A DNA stretch of 64,000 bases from Pectobacterium sp. PL152 (GCA_021907015.1 CP091064.1:1612001-1676000), one strand, 5' to 3'; counted from the first letter of the stretch, positions 35,955 to 45,433 are shown. Numbers and translations are program-made. Notes: a model not told the origin generated them from the letters alone.

Positions 35955-35996
35955 TGTCGTGTTGATCACGGTATTTTTCCGCCGACATACTATGCT
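35955..35996 (+). promoter_or_regulatory. tna promoter with CRP site
   Basis: TGTCG-N6-TCACG at 35955-35970 matches the CRP consensus TGTGA-N6-TCACA at 7 of 10 positions. TATGCT at 35991-35996 is a likely -10 box, with a start near 36003. The CRP site would then be centred near -41, a class II position. No good -35 box is present, which fits CRP dependence. E. coli tna is also CRP dependent. Confidence 0.6.
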
Positions 35997-36029
35997 GAAC
36001 GTTAGCGATTCAATGAGTGAGAGGAGCCT

Positions 36030-36140
36030 ATGGCACGCATTATTCAGCGTTACCGTTTAAGCATCTCTGGCGATTGCCGGGCCTGGTTTAACATCGACCA
36101 TCGCCTCACCAATGATTTCCCTCGTCCGCCTCATGCCTGA
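36030..36140 (+). CDS. tnaC: TnaC-like tryptophanase leader peptide
   Basis: This short gene of 36 codons has GAGGAG just ahead of its ATG and ends in TGA. Its C-terminal part reads [19 protein letters not shown]. coli TnaC has WFNID followed by the stalling proline, with W12, D16 and P24. Here W19, D23 and P31 have the same spacing (4 and 12 residues), and five residues (RPPHA) follow P31. In E. coli, tryptophan stalls the ribosome on this peptide and blocks Rho, so that tnaA is transcribed. The gap to tnaA is 95 bases, shorter than in E. coli. Identity rests on the WFNID match, the spacing and the position before tnaA. Confidence 0.85.
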   Translation: MARIIQRYRLSISGDCRAWFNIDHRLTNDFPRPPHA

Positions 36141-36235
36141 ATCAGCGCCACGCTGATCATTTCCTGTTCCTGCATTCCTTATTTCGGCGTCACATAACGT
36201 GTCGCGACGGAATTCTTTTTCTGGAGATCTATGGC

Positions 36236-37635
36236 ATGAAACGCATTCCTGAACCGTTCCGCATTAAAATGGTAGAAAATATCCGCATGACAACCCAGGC
36301 GGAACGTGAAAAAGCGCTGACAGAGGCGGGGTACAACCCTTTCCTGCTGCGTAGCGAAGACGTCTACATCGACCTGTTGACTGATTCTGGCACCGGCGCG
36401 ATGAGTGACCGCCAGTGGGCTGGTTTAATGATGGGCGATGAAGCCTACGCGGGGTCACGCAATTACTATCATCTGTGCGAAAAAGTCGAAACCTTGCTGG
36501 GCTACCCGTTTACGATTCCCACCCATCAAGGGCGCGGCGCGGAACAGATTTTATTTCCGTGTCTGATAGCCAAGAAACAGCGTGCTGGCGGCGCGAAAAA
36601 GCCGGTCTTCATTTCCAACTTCCACTTCGATACCACCGCTGCGCACGTCGAGCTAAATGGCGCTCGGGCCATTAACGTCGTCACACCAAAAGCCTTTGAT
36701 ACGAACACGGCCTATGACTGGAAAGGCGATTTCGATCTGGACCAGTTACAAAGCGTGATATCACAGCACGGCGCGGAGAATGTCGTCGCCATTATCACCA
36801 CGGTAACCTGCAACAGCTCAGGCGGGCAGCCCGTCTCGATGAGCAACATGCGCGACGTTTACCGTATTGCACAACAGCATCAGATCCCTGTGGTGATTGA
36901 TTCGGCACGTTTCTGCGAAAACGCCTGGTTTATCAAGCAGCGCGAAGCGGGCTACGCGGATCAATCCATTAAAGCCATCGTGCATGAAATGTATGAATAC
37001 GGCGACATGCTGACGATGTCCGCGAAGAAAGACCCAATGGTGAATATTGGGGGCTGTGCTGTTTCCGCAGCGACGAGGACCTGTTTAACGAGGTGCGCAT
37101 TCGCTGCGTTCCGATGGAAGGTTTCGTCACCTATGGCGGACTGGCTGGGCGGGATATGGAGGCGCTCGCCATCGGGCTGGAAGAAGGGATGGACGAAGAC
37201 TATCTGGCCTATCGTATTGGACAGGTCGCCTATCTCGGAGAACGCCTGAAAGCCGGTGGAATTCCGATTCAGTACCCGGTTGGAGGACACGCTGTCTTTG
37301 TTGATGCCGCACGGCTATTGCCTCATATTCCACCCGAGCAATTCCCTGCGCAGGCACTTAACAATGCGCTGTATCTGGAAGCTGGCATCCGCAGCGTTGA
37401 AATCGGTTCGCTTCTGCTGGGACGCGATCCAGACACCGGGCAACAGAAAGCGTCACCACTTGAGCTGCTGCGCCTCACCATCCCTCGTCGGGTCTACACC
37501 AACGACCACATGGACTACATTGCAGACGCACTCATCGCATTGAAAGCCCGCGCTAGCGATATTCAAGGGCTAACCTTCACCTATGAGCCTCCCGTACTGC
37601 GCCACTTTGTCGCCCGCCTAAAACCGGTGGAATAG
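36236..37635 (+). CDS. tnaA: Tryptophanase (frameshifted)
   Basis: This PLP-dependent beta-eliminating lyase splits tryptophan to indole, pyruvate and ammonia. It starts [20 protein letters not shown] and has [31 protein letters not shown], the PLP lysine in [13 protein letters not shown], and [18 protein letters not shown]. The frame breaks at the G run 37049-37053 (one base short). With it restored the protein has 466 residues. The close relative tyrosine phenol-lyase has Arg in MERG and Thr in FTTTRY. Here the same sites are VEIG and FDTT, as in tryptophanase. No tnaB permease follows. The TnaC-like leader supports the tryptophanase call. Confidence 0.9.
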
Positions 37636-37645
37636 CCCGCCATCA

Positions 37646-37680
37646 GCATGCCCGATGCCTTTCTCTACGGGCATGCTCTC
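37646..37680 (+). terminator. Terminator after tnaA
   Basis: GCATGCCCG at 37646-37654 pairs with CGGGCATGC at 37668-37676, followed by the pyrimidine run TCTCTCTCC. It lies 11 bases past the tnaA stop. The tail is not a pure T tract, so efficiency is unsure. Confidence 0.7.
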
Positions 37681-37700
37681 TCTCCTGTCTTGTTCTGCCG

Positions 37701-37850
37701 TTTTCTTTTACGTTAGCCGATAACGCCCGGGAGCTTGCCACGATTAATCTGGCCTTACAGATACGAAATGCCCGCCAGCGGGATGAATTGGCACGCTATT
37801 GTGCGCTGCTCAGCGAAGGCAAGCCATTACGTGAACAAATCATTACGTGA
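37701..37850 (+). pseudogene. Coding-like remnant, unrecognised
   Basis: An open frame ending in TGA at 37848-37850 reads ADNARELATINLALQIRNAR and then QRDELARYCALLSEGKPLRE. Its amino acid composition and amphipathic pattern look like real protein, but there is no start codon or ribosome-binding site in a sensible place. I do not recognise the family. It may be the 3' end of a gene lost between tnaA and sgrS, or chance. Confidence 0.3.
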
Positions 37851-37968
37851 CTAGCACCACTGATATCCCCTTGCCATACAAACTATCTGCGATAACCCAA
37901 TGCATGACAGCAGGTAAACACCATAAAAAAGCCAGCGAGAAAACTCGCTGGCTGGTGAAATATCACCA

Positions 37969-38006
37969 TTACTCAGAATACATTGTTTTACTCAGAATAA
38001 ATTGTT
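37969..38006 (-). repeat. Tandem 19-base duplication of the SgrS pairing region
   Basis: Two adjacent 19-base units, 37969-37987 and 37988-38006, differ at one base. On the plus strand the second unit is TTACTCAGAATAAATTGTT. Each carries the complement of CTGAGTAA, the core that pairs with ptsG mRNA in E. coli SgrS. The duplication lies between the SgrT stop and the terminator. Confidence 0.85.
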
Positions 38007-38015
38007 TCGCACCAC

Positions 38016-38180
38016 CTAGAGCCAATGACGGTACTCTTCATCAGACATGTCTTTCAGGTGCCACTGCGTCGCCTGCTGCAATAATGCGATGCGCTGTTGG
38101 GTAGACATCCACCGAAACCACGTCGCTTTACAGGTCGATAAGTAGGTTTGATAGAACCGATACAAACGGGAAATCGCCAT
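38016..38180 (-). CDS. sgrT: SgrT glucose-uptake inhibitor peptide
   Basis: SgrT is a small protein coded inside SgrS that inhibits the glucose transporter PtsG. The 54-residue peptide starts MAISRLYRFYQTYLSTCKAT and continues WFRWMSTQQRIALLQQATQW. It aligns with E. coli SgrT (FYQHYFTATAKLCWLRWLS...). It has extra residues at both ends. The ATG at 38180 has an excellent ribosome-binding site, GAGGAGG. The stop lies 9 bases before the duplicated pairing region. Confidence 0.9.
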   Translation of the reverse strand: MAISRLYRFYQTYLSTCKATWFRWMSTQQRIALLQQATQWHLKDMSDEEYRHWL

Positions 38181-38270
38181 AAGCCACCTCCTCTCTTTCC
38201 TTGTTGGAAAGTATCGACGTAATATAGGGAAAGATAAATTGATGACTTTAGCGCAGGGAGTTCCTCTTTT

Positions 38271-39929
38271 ATGTCTTCCCCTCGATTGCAACAACAGTTC
38301 ATCCGCCTATGGCAGCACTTTCAGGGGCAAACTACCGACACCACGCTGCAAGAGCTAACCGGAGTGTTGAATTGTTCCCGCCGCCATATCCGCTCACTGC
38401 TGAACGCGATGCAGCAGGAAGGCTGGCTCGTCTGGCAGGCTGAAGCTGGCAGGGGAAAACGCTCGCAGCTATCGTTTGTGTATACCGGATTAGCGCTACA
38501 GCAGCAGCGTGCCGAGGATCTGCTGGAACAGGATCGCATTGAGCAACTGGTGCAGTTGGTCGGTGATAAAGAAGCGGTACGCCAGATGTTACTTGCCCAT
38601 CTTGGACGGAGTTTCCGGCAGGGAAAACATATTCTGCGGATTCTCTATTACCGCCCATTACGCAACCTGCAACCCGGTTCGGCGCTGCGCCGTTCGGAAA
38701 TGCATATTGCGCGGCAAATTTTTAGCGGTCTTACCAATATAAATGAGGAAAATGGGGAAGTTGAACCCGATCTGGCTCATCACTGGCAAAGGGTCTCCCT
38801 CTCTGCACTGGCGCTTCTATCTGCGCCCGGCTATCCGTTTTCATCACGGACGAGAGCTCACGATGGACGACATCACCACGTCACTCTCTCGTCTTATTCC
38901 GCTCCCGCTTTTTCTCATATTGAAAGCGTCACCTCGCCAATGCCCTTCGTGATTGATATTCGGTTAAACAGCCCGGATAACTGGCTACCGTGGTTATTAG
39001 GCAGCGTGCACGCCATGATTTTGCCGCAAGAGTGGCAAACGCTACCCGATTTTGCCCAGCACCCAATTGGTACCGGCCCTTATGCCGTGGTGCGCAATAA
39101 CAGTAATCAGTTGAAAATTCGCGCCTTCGATGACTATTTTGGCTATCGGGCGCTGATTGATGAGGTCAATATCTGGGTCCTGCCTGACGAACCGGAAGAA
39201 ATGCCGGTCTCTATCCAACTCCAGTCTGACAATTCTCGTCACGAACAGTTGGAAAGCCGGATGGAGGAAGGCGGCTATTTCCTGCTATTCGATAAGCGTT
39301 CACCGTTAGCATCACGGCCGGAAGCTCAGCGATGGCTCAGGCAGATATTTAACCCTATTTCGCTACTCAACCACGCCAATACCAGCAACCAGCGTGACTG
39401 GTCGCCCGCCTACAGTCTGCTGCCACGCTGGCACCATCACCACCCCGATGTCCCGCAATCCATTCCGAAAGGGCTGACGGACGTCACGCTCACGTTCTAT
39501 CAGGCCCACCCTGAATACCGGATATTAAGTGAGATTATGCGCACGCTGCTGGCACAACATGGCGTCACGTTGCATATTCAGACGGTCAGCTACGAAGACT
39601 GGTATCAGGGCAATGCCGACAGCGATATCTGGTTTGGTAGCCTGAATTGTTACCTACCGATCGAATTCTCCCTGTTCGCGATGCTCTACGAACTCCCGCT
39701 GGCGCAGCACTGTCTGAATGACGATCTGCACGCGGACGCGCAGCAGTGGCGTAACCAGACGCTACCGATGGCAGAGTGGTGTGAAAAACTGATCGCCAGC
39801 GGTCAACTGCACCCTCTGCTGCACCACTGGCTGCAACTTCAGGGGCAGCGCAGTATGCGTGGCGTCAGGATGAATATGCTGGGCTGGTTTGATTTTAAAT
39901 CTGCCTGGTTCGCGCCGCCGGAACGCTGA
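38271..39929 (+). CDS. sgrR: SgrR regulator (internal segment out of frame)
   Basis: SgrR activates sgrS under glucose-phosphate stress. The protein has an N-terminal winged helix ([12 protein letters not shown]...[28 protein letters not shown], about residues 5-60). A C-terminal domain like the solute-binding part of peptide ABC transporters covers about 160-540. The length is 552 residues, against 551 in E. coli. Between about residues 172 and 214 the frame is wrong. The correct [20 protein letters not shown] is readable in the next frame from about 38800 to 38910. An extra base near 38787-38798 and a missing T in 38909-38913 explain this. Confidence 0.93.
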   Translation: MSSPRLQQQFIRLWQHFQGQTTDTTLQELTGVLNCSRRHIRSLLNAMQQEGWLVWQAEAGRGKRSQLSFVYTGLALQQQRAEDLLEQDRIEQLVQLVGDKEAVRQMLLAHLGRSFRQGKHILRILYYRPLRNLQPGSALRRSEMHIARQIFSGLTNINEENGEVEPDLAHHWQRVSLSALALLSAPGYPFSSRTRAHDGRHHHVTLSSYSAPAFSHIESVTSPMPFVIDIRLNSPDNWLPWLLGSVHAMILPQEWQTLPDFAQHPIGTGPYAVVRNNSNQLKIRAFDDYFGYRALIDEVNIWVLPDEPEEMPVSIQLQSDNSRHEQLESRMEEGGYFLLFDKRSPLASRPEAQRWLRQIFNPISLLNHANTSNQRDWSPAYSLLPRWHHHHPDVPQSIPKGLTDVTLTFYQAHPEYRILSEIMRTLLAQHGVTLHIQTVSYEDWYQGNADSDIWFGSLNCYLPIEFSLFAMLYELPLAQHCLNDDLHADAQQWRNQTLPMAEWCEKLIASGQLHPLLHHWLQLQGQRSMRGVRMNMLGWFDFKSAWFAPPER

Positions 39930-39970
39930 CAGCCTTTCGCTGCGCGGCTTAACCCTTTACAATGTGCCGT

Positions 39971-40052
39971 TCTCAACGGGGTGCGGAAGATTTTTCGCTG
40001 AGAAAATACCCGTCGAACCTGATCCGGTTAATACCGGCGAAGGGATTTGAGA
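39971..40052 (+). promoter_or_regulatory. TPP riboswitch (THI element)
   Basis: The conserved THI blocks are present: CGGGGTGC, GCTGAGA, ACCCGT, GAACCTGATCCGG, TTAATACCGGCGAAGGGA. TCTCAA at 39971-39976 pairs with TTGAGA at 40047-40052 to form P1. It lies 58 bases ahead of thiB and should turn down thiBPQ when thiamine diphosphate is plentiful. Confidence 0.97.
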
Positions 40053-40110
40053 GTGCGGCTTATTGCTGCCTCAAAGTCCTTTGCCACCCTATGATTCTCA
40101 GGAGTGCAAA

Positions 40111-41127
40111 GTGTTAAATCAATTACTACCGCGTTCAGCCACCGTGCTGAAAATCAGCCTGCCTTGCCTGTTACTGATCTCTGCTTCGGCATTCGCCAAG
40201 CCTGCGCTTACCGTTTATACCTATGATTCATTCGCTTCCGAGTGGGGCCCTGGCCCTGTCATCAAGACCGCATTTGAAAAAGAGTGCGAGTGCGAGCTGA
40301 ACTTCGTCGCGCTGGAAGATGGTGCCTCGCTGTTGAATCGCCTGCGAATGGAAGGCAAGAACAGCAAAGCGGATATCATTCTGGGGCTGGACAACAACCT
40401 GTTGCAGGCAGCGGAGCAAACCGGTCTGTTTGCGCCGCACAATCAGGACACCAGCGCCGTCACGGTGCCAGGCGGCTGGAGCAATAAGACGTTCGTCCCT
40501 TACGACTACGGCTATTTCGCGTTTGTGTATAACAAAAACACGCTGAAGAATCCGCCGAAAAGCCTGCATGAGCTGGTGGAGAGCAACGAACCGTGGAAAG
40601 TGATCTATCAGGATCCACGTACCAGCACGCCGGGACTAGGTCTGCTGCTGTGGATGCAGAAAGTGTACGGCGATGAGGCGCCGCAAGCCTGGCAGAAGCT
40701 AGCGAAGAAAACCGTTACCGTCACCAAAGGCTGGAGCGAAGCCTATGGCCTGTTCCTGAAAGGGGAAGCCGATCTGGTGCTGAGCTATACCACATCACCG
40801 GCCTACCACATCATTGAAGAGAAGAAAGACAACTACGCAGCCGCAACCTTCAGCGAAGGGCACTATCTGCAAATTGAAATCGCCGGGCAGCTGGCTTCCA
40901 GCAAAAATCCCGAACTGGCAAAACGCTTTATGCAGTTCATCCTGAGCCCAACCTTCCAGCAGGCGATCCCCACGACGAACTGGATGTACCCAGCCGTTAA
41001 AACTGACCTGCCTGCGGGCTTCGCCACGCTCACGGTGCCGGAAAAAGCCATGCAGTTCAGCGCACAAGAAGTCGCTGACCAAAGGACGCAGTGGATTCAG
41101 GCATGGCAACGCGCCGTCAGCCACTAA
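40111..41127 (+). CDS. thiB: Thiamine-binding periplasmic protein
   Basis: ThiB (TbpA) captures thiamine and its phosphates in the periplasm for the ThiPQ transporter. I choose the GTG at 40111, which has AGGAG six bases upstream and gives a normal signal peptide ending SASAFA before KPALTVYTYDSF. The upstream ATG at 40063 would put a polar stretch ahead of the signal. The 338-residue protein has LGLDNNLL, VPYDYGYFAFVY, YQDPRTSTPGLGLLLWMQ and TVTKGWSEAYGLFLKGEADL, all as in E. coli. It overlaps thiP by 25 bases. Confidence 0.96.
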   Translation: MLNQLLPRSATVLKISLPCLLLISASAFAKPALTVYTYDSFASEWGPGPVIKTAFEKECECELNFVALEDGASLLNRLRMEGKNSKADIILGLDNNLLQAAEQTGLFAPHNQDTSAVTVPGGWSNKTFVPYDYGYFAFVYNKNTLKNPPKSLHELVESNEPWKVIYQDPRTSTPGLGLLLWMQKVYGDEAPQAWQKLAKKTVTVTKGWSEAYGLFLKGEADLVLSYTTSPAYHIIEEKKDNYAAATFSEGHYLQIEIAGQLASSKNPELAKRFMQFILSPTFQQAIPTTNWMYPAVKTDLPAGFATLTVPEKAMQFSAQEVADQRTQWIQAWQRAVSH

Positions 41128-42708
41128 TCGGCGGACGTCTGTGGCCGGGGCTACTGGCCACAACGCTGTTAATTTCCGTTGCCGCACTGGCTTTCGGTGC
41201 ACTCTGGTTACAGGCGCCCGACAGCCAGTGGCGCACGCTATGGCATGACAGCTATCTCTGGCATGTTATTCGGTTTACCTTCTGGCAGGCCTTTCTCTCT
41301 GCGCTGTTTTCTACCGTCCCGGCCATTTTTCTCGCCAGAGCGCTGTATCGACGGCGTTTTCCCGGCCACCGTTGGCTGTTGCGCCTGTGCGCGATGACGC
41401 TGGTGCTGCCCGTGCTGGTTGCCGTTTTTGGCCTGCTCAGCGTGTATGGACGTCAGGGCTGGCTAGCCTCTGCACTGAGCGGGTTTGGCCTGAAATACAC
41501 GTTTTCACCCTATGGATTGCAGGGCATCCTGCTGGCGCATGTGTTCTTCAATCTGCCGCTGGCAACCCGATTGCTGTTGCAGTCGCTGGAGGGTATTGCT
41601 ACCGAGCAACGCCAACTGGCTGCGAATCTGGGCATGAACAGCTGGCAACATTTCCGCCTGCTGGAATGGCCCGCCCTGCGCCGACAAATTTTACCGACTG
41701 GCGCGCTGATTTTTATGCTCTGCTTTGCCAGTTTTGCGACGGTGCTGTCGCTGGGCGGCGGCCCGCAGGCGACCACAATTGAGCTGGCGATCTATCAGGC
41801 ATTAAGCTTTGATTACGATCCGGGTCGCTCGGCGCTGCTGGCGTTAATTCAGATGGTTTGCTGTCTCGGTTTGGTGCTGCTAAGTCAGCGGCTGGGGCGC
41901 ATTCTGCCCGTCGGCAGCACACAGCAGCTCACTTGGCGCAACCCGCAGGATAGCGCTTTAAGCCGTCTCACCGATGGCCTGCTGATTGGCGCGCTGTTGC
42001 TGCTGGTCGTCCCCCTTGCTGGCCGTGGTGGTGGATGGCGTGAACCGCTCTCTGATTACCGTGCTGCAACAGCCCGTGCTCTGGCAAACGCTGTTTACCT
42101 CGCTGCGCATTGCCTTAGGCGCTGGGCTTCTGTGTCTGGTGCTGACCATGATGCTGCTCTGGAGCAGCCGCGAGCTCAAGCTACGCCAGAAGCCGCTCTA
42201 TGGGCAGTTGATGAATCTGAGCGGGATGCTCATCCTTGCCATGCCCGGCATTGTGCTGGCAACCGGCTTTTTCCTGCTGCTGAATAACAGCATTGGCTTG
42301 CCACAATCCCCCTACGCGCTGGTGGTGTTCACCAACGCACTGATGGCAATTCCGTATGCGATCAAAGTGCTGGAGAACCCGATGCTGGACGTTGCCGAGC
42401 GCTACAACCGACTCTGCGCATCACTGGATATTCGCGGCTGGCAGCGGCTGAAGCTGATCGAGCTGGCTGCACTGAAGCAGCCGTTAGCACAAGCATTAGC
42501 CTTTGCCTGCGTGCTGTCGCTCGGTGATTTTGGCGTCATCGCGCTGTTTGGTAATGAGCAGTTCCGCACGCTGCCGTTCTACCTGTACCAGCAAATTGGT
42601 TCCTATCGCAGCGCCGACGGTGCGGTCACGGCACTGCTGTTGATGCTGCTGTGCTTTATATTATTTACCCTGATTGAGAAACTGGCAGGCCGTCATGATC
42701 GCGCTTGA
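41103..42708 (+). CDS. thiP: Thiamine ABC transporter permease (frameshifted)
   Basis: ThiP is the inner-membrane permease of the thiamine transporter, made of two fused permease halves. It starts [16 protein letters not shown] inside the thiB end, as in E. coli. Each half has an EAA-type loop ([36 protein letters not shown]). The frame breaks at the C run 42011-42015, which has one C too many. Removing it restores [14 protein letters not shown] and gives about 534 residues with some 12 membrane segments. Confidence 0.93.
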
Positions 42709-43405
42709 GAAATTGACCTACTTCTATCAGCACTTGCCCATGCGTTTTGATTTTCACGTCAAACCGGGCGAGCGCATCGCCATCCTTGGCCCCAGCGGCG
42801 CAGGGAAAAGTACGCTGCTGAATCTGATTGCCGGTTTCCTGATGGCTGACAGCGGCGAACTACGGCTTAACGGTGAACCTCACCGCGAGACGCCTCCCGC
42901 TAAGCGGCCAGTTTCGATTCTGTTTCAGGAAAATAATCTGTTTCCTCACCTGACGATTGGGCAGAACATCGCGCTGGGGCTCCATCCCGGCCTGCGCCTC
43001 AGTGCCGCACAGCATGAAACGTTACGGCAGATCGCCGATCGGGTCGGTCTGGCGGATCTTCTGGATCGTCTGCCATCACAGGTTTCCGGCGGGCAGCGCC
43101 AACGCGCGGCATTGGCACGCTGTCTGGTACGGCACCAGCCCATTCTGCTGCTGGATGAACCGTTCTCAGCGCTCGATCCGGCGCTGCGTCAGGAGATGCT
43201 CGATCTGGTTGAGAGCGTGTGTCAGGAGCGTGAGTTCACGCTGTTGATGGTGTCCCACAATCTGGATGATGCCATGCGGATCGCAAAGCGTACGGTGCTG
43301 ATCGTGGACGGACAGATTTATTATGATGGGCCGACCAAGGCGCTACAGGATGGCAGCGCCGATGCGGCTGCCATCCTGGGAATTTCACGCCCGTCTTTGG
43401 ATTGA
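42695..43405 (+). CDS. thiQ: Thiamine ABC transporter ATPase
   Basis: ThiQ is the ATPase that powers thiamine import. From [20 protein letters not shown] it has 236 residues. Walker A reads [15 protein letters not shown] at about residues 30-44, the Q loop [11 protein letters not shown], the signature [17 protein letters not shown], and Walker [21 protein letters not shown]. The start overlaps thiP by 14 bases. It ends 4 bases from the convergent GH43 gene, without a visible terminator. Confidence 0.97.
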   Translation: MIALEKLTYFYQHLPMRFDFHVKPGERIAILGPSGAGKSTLLNLIAGFLMADSGELRLNGEPHRETPPAKRPVSILFQENNLFPHLTIGQNIALGLHPGLRLSAAQHETLRQIADRVGLADLLDRLPSQVSGGQRQRAALARCLVRHQPILLLDEPFSALDPALRQEMLDLVESVCQEREFTLLMVSHNLDDAMRIAKRTVLIVDGQIYYDGPTKALQDGSADAAAILGISRPSLD

Positions 43406-43409
43406 AGCG

Positions 43410-45032
43410 TTAAGGCAACGCCTGATAACGCAGGTTGCTGAACGTCACGTCTCCCTCACCCGACGCATACAAGGCGGGTCGCAAGCTGAGGAAGTCATAC
43501 GCGACATTGTGATGGTAGCCGGAGACTTCCATCTGCACCGGGTATTTCTTCCACGGTTCCTGAGCCGACGTTCGGGTGTAAAACGTCACGATATGGCGAT
43601 CGTTTCTCATCAGAATCTGCACCTCATTGCCTGTAATGTGCGGCAGTTTCTTCTCCGCCCTTTCCAGCCCATAGCGGTGCATGACAGTACCATCCTGATT
43701 AAACGACAGCCCGACATACAGCTTCGCGTTGTAGAACAGCAGTAAGCCAGCCTGCGCGCCAGGAGCGAAATTCGCCGTAACCTCAATTTGGTAAGCCTGA
43801 TCGCCGGGGATCATCGTCAGCGGCGCACTGTCTTTTGGCGATGTGCCTTTTGCCTTAAGGTGCAGTTTGCCGTCGCTGAGCGTAACCCGTTTCAGTTCTT
43901 CCGCATTGGCGCGGTAAAAATGCCAGCGAGCCGGAAATTTCTCGTCGGTAAAACTATCAGACCAGCCAATACCGTGCGGCACCGCTTCGCCCCCTGCTGG
44001 TTTACGAATCGGTTTACCGGTATCAAACCCGGCAGACGTGAACCAGCCATCATTGCCCCAGACGATCGGCTCCAGCATCGCCTGCCGCCCCAGCGTCATA
44101 AAGCCGTTTTCATAACCGTGATACACCATGTACCAGTTTTTATCCGGCCCTTCGATCAGCGTCGCATGGCCACGTGACCACCACTTTTCTGAACGATCCT
44201 GCGTGCGAATAATCGGGTTATGCGGGGAATTTTCCCACGGCCCGTTGATCGATTTGGAACGCGCAGCAATCACCATGTGTCCGGTCGGCGGCCCCGCCGT
44301 TCCGCCTTCCGCCAGCACCATGTAGAAATAGTCGCCGTGGCGCAGCATCTTCGGCCCTTCCTGCGAGAAGCTTTCCACATCCCACGCTTCCGGGTATTGC
44401 CATCCCTGATAGACCACCTCCATATCGCCGACCGTCGACAGCCCGTCATCGGTTAACTGCACGCGATTGCCGCCAGACATAAAGATGTAACGTTTGCCGT
44501 CCTCTCCCACCACATGACCGGGATCGCTGGCCGGATTTTTCAAGCCCGTATCCTTCGGTGGCGTCCACGGGCCGCGAACATCATCGGCGGTAATCACATA
44601 CAGCATTTTCTTTTTCGTCCCTTTGGCGTCGATAATCCGGTTGGTGGTGAAGTAGATATAATATTTGCCGTTATGTTTCACCAAATCCGGCGCCCAGATC
44701 GCGTCAACGGGCGTCGTAATCGCCGGGCCAAGCGGCTGCCAGTTCACCAGGTCGCGCGAGTGCCAAATCAGCAGTCCGGGAATATCGTCAAATGACGAGA
44801 ACGTCATGTAGTAATCATCCCCATCCTTGATAATCGTAGGGTCGGGATGATCGCCCGCAATAATCGGATTGAGATAACAGCCATTGCCCAAATCCGCCTG
44901 ACGCTGCTGTTCAATACCCCGTTTCCATTCGTTAGCAGGGCCAGCCTGACAGGCCATCGCCTGACCGATACCCATTGCCATCAGTAAGATACCGCTCAAT
45001 ACGCTCTGCCCTACTACTCGGGACACACCCAT
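43410..45032 (-). CDS. Glycoside hydrolase family 43 protein, exported
   Basis: This 540-residue enzyme probably removes arabinose or xylose from plant wall hemicellulose or arabinan. The signal peptide ends near GIGQAMA. A five-bladed GH43 propeller covers about residues 50-350, with the catalytic Asp in AGDHPDPTIIKDGDDYYMTF, the pKa-tuning Asp in VDAIWAPDLVKHNGKYYIYF and the acid Glu in SFSQEGPKMLRHGDYFYMVL. A C-terminal beta-sandwich (DUF1349/GH43_C2-like) starts at about 360. E. coli has no such gene between thiQ and the region to the right. The exact substrate cannot be told from sequence alone. Confidence 0.88.
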   Translation of the reverse strand: MGVSRVVGQSVLSGILLMAMGIGQAMACQAGPANEWKRGIEQQRQADLGNGCYLNPIIAGDHPDPTIIKDGDDYYMTFSSFDDIPGLLIWHSRDLVNWQPLGPAITTPVDAIWAPDLVKHNGKYYIYFTTNRIIDAKGTKKKMLYVITADDVRGPWTPPKDTGLKNPASDPGHVVGEDGKRYIFMSGGNRVQLTDDGLSTVGDMEVVYQGWQYPEAWDVESFSQEGPKMLRHGDYFYMVLAEGGTAGPPTGHMVIAARSKSINGPWENSPHNPIIRTQDRSEKWWSRGHATLIEGPDKNWYMVYHGYENGFMTLGRQAMLEPIVWGNDGWFTSAGFDTGKPIRKPAGGEAVPHGIGWSDSFTDEKFPARWHFYRANAEELKRVTLSDGKLHLKAKGTSPKDSAPLTMIPGDQAYQIEVTANFAPGAQAGLLLFYNAKLYVGLSFNQDGTVMHRYGLERAEKKLPHITGNEVQILMRNDRHIVTFYTRTSAQEPWKKYPVQMEVSGYHHNVAYDFLSLRPALYASGEGDVTFSNLRYQALP

Positions 45033-45167
45033 TTATCACCACCCACTATCCCAATGATTATTTTATAATTTATAACATTGAAACCCTGTTCCAATTGTGA
45101 AAACAGTCACGCTTCTCTGGTTCTGCGGCGAAAAATCAAGCGGTAATCGGGCGGTGAAATACCAATA

Positions 45168-45432
45168 TATACCCTAAATAATTCGAGTTTCAGGACAAAA
45201 CGTAGCGTTTTGAACAGCGCTTGCGCTGACCCCGAAGGGGTAAGGCCATAGGCCGAATAACGCGGCAGGTGAGGGAATCCCGATGAGCTTACTCGAGTAA
45301 GTGATTCGGGTGACAAATCTGCTGGGAGCAGATTTGAACGCTGCTTGCAGCGGCCCTTCAGGGCGAGGCCCACGACGGGCCGAGTATTTGAGCGCAGCCA
45401 ACGCACATGCAACTCGAAGTATGACGGGTATA
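45168..45432. repeat. ERIC element, enlarged variant
   Basis: The ends are those of ERIC, TATACCCTAAATAATTCGAGTT on the left and GAAGTATGACGGGTATA on the right. The core has GAGCTTACTCGAGTAAGTGA and a degenerate GTGATTCGGGTGA. The length is 265 bases instead of 127, through extra GC-rich sequence on both sides of the core that itself holds small inverted repeats such as AAATCTGCT / AGCAGATTT. The right end lies one base from the CRP-like site ahead of ilvB. Confidence 0.88.
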
Positions 45433-45433
45433 C

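Larger units (their letters stand above)
37925..38213 (-). ncRNA. sgrS: SgrS glucose-phosphate stress small RNA
   Basis: SgrS blocks translation of ptsG and other sugar-transport mRNAs with Hfq when phosphosugars build up. It is divergent from sgrR, as in enterobacteria. The 3' part has CTGAGTAATGGTGA (E. coli CTGAGTATTGGTG), then a small hairpin. A strong terminator follows: GCCAGCGAG / CTCGCTGGC, then TTTTTTAT on the minus strand. The 5' part codes SgrT. TATATT at 38226-38221 is a likely -10 box, giving a start near 38213 and a length of about 289 bases, against 227 in E. coli. The pairing region is present twice in tandem (see 37969-38006). Confidence 0.92.

Noticed and set aside
36236..37635. 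Tyrosine phenol-lyase (tpl)
   Set aside because: The residues that bind the phenol hydroxyl are replaced by tryptophanase-type residues, and a TnaC-like leader precedes the gene.
45168..45432. Insertion sequence
   Set aside because: It has no transposase frame and no target duplication that I could see, and both ends match ERIC.
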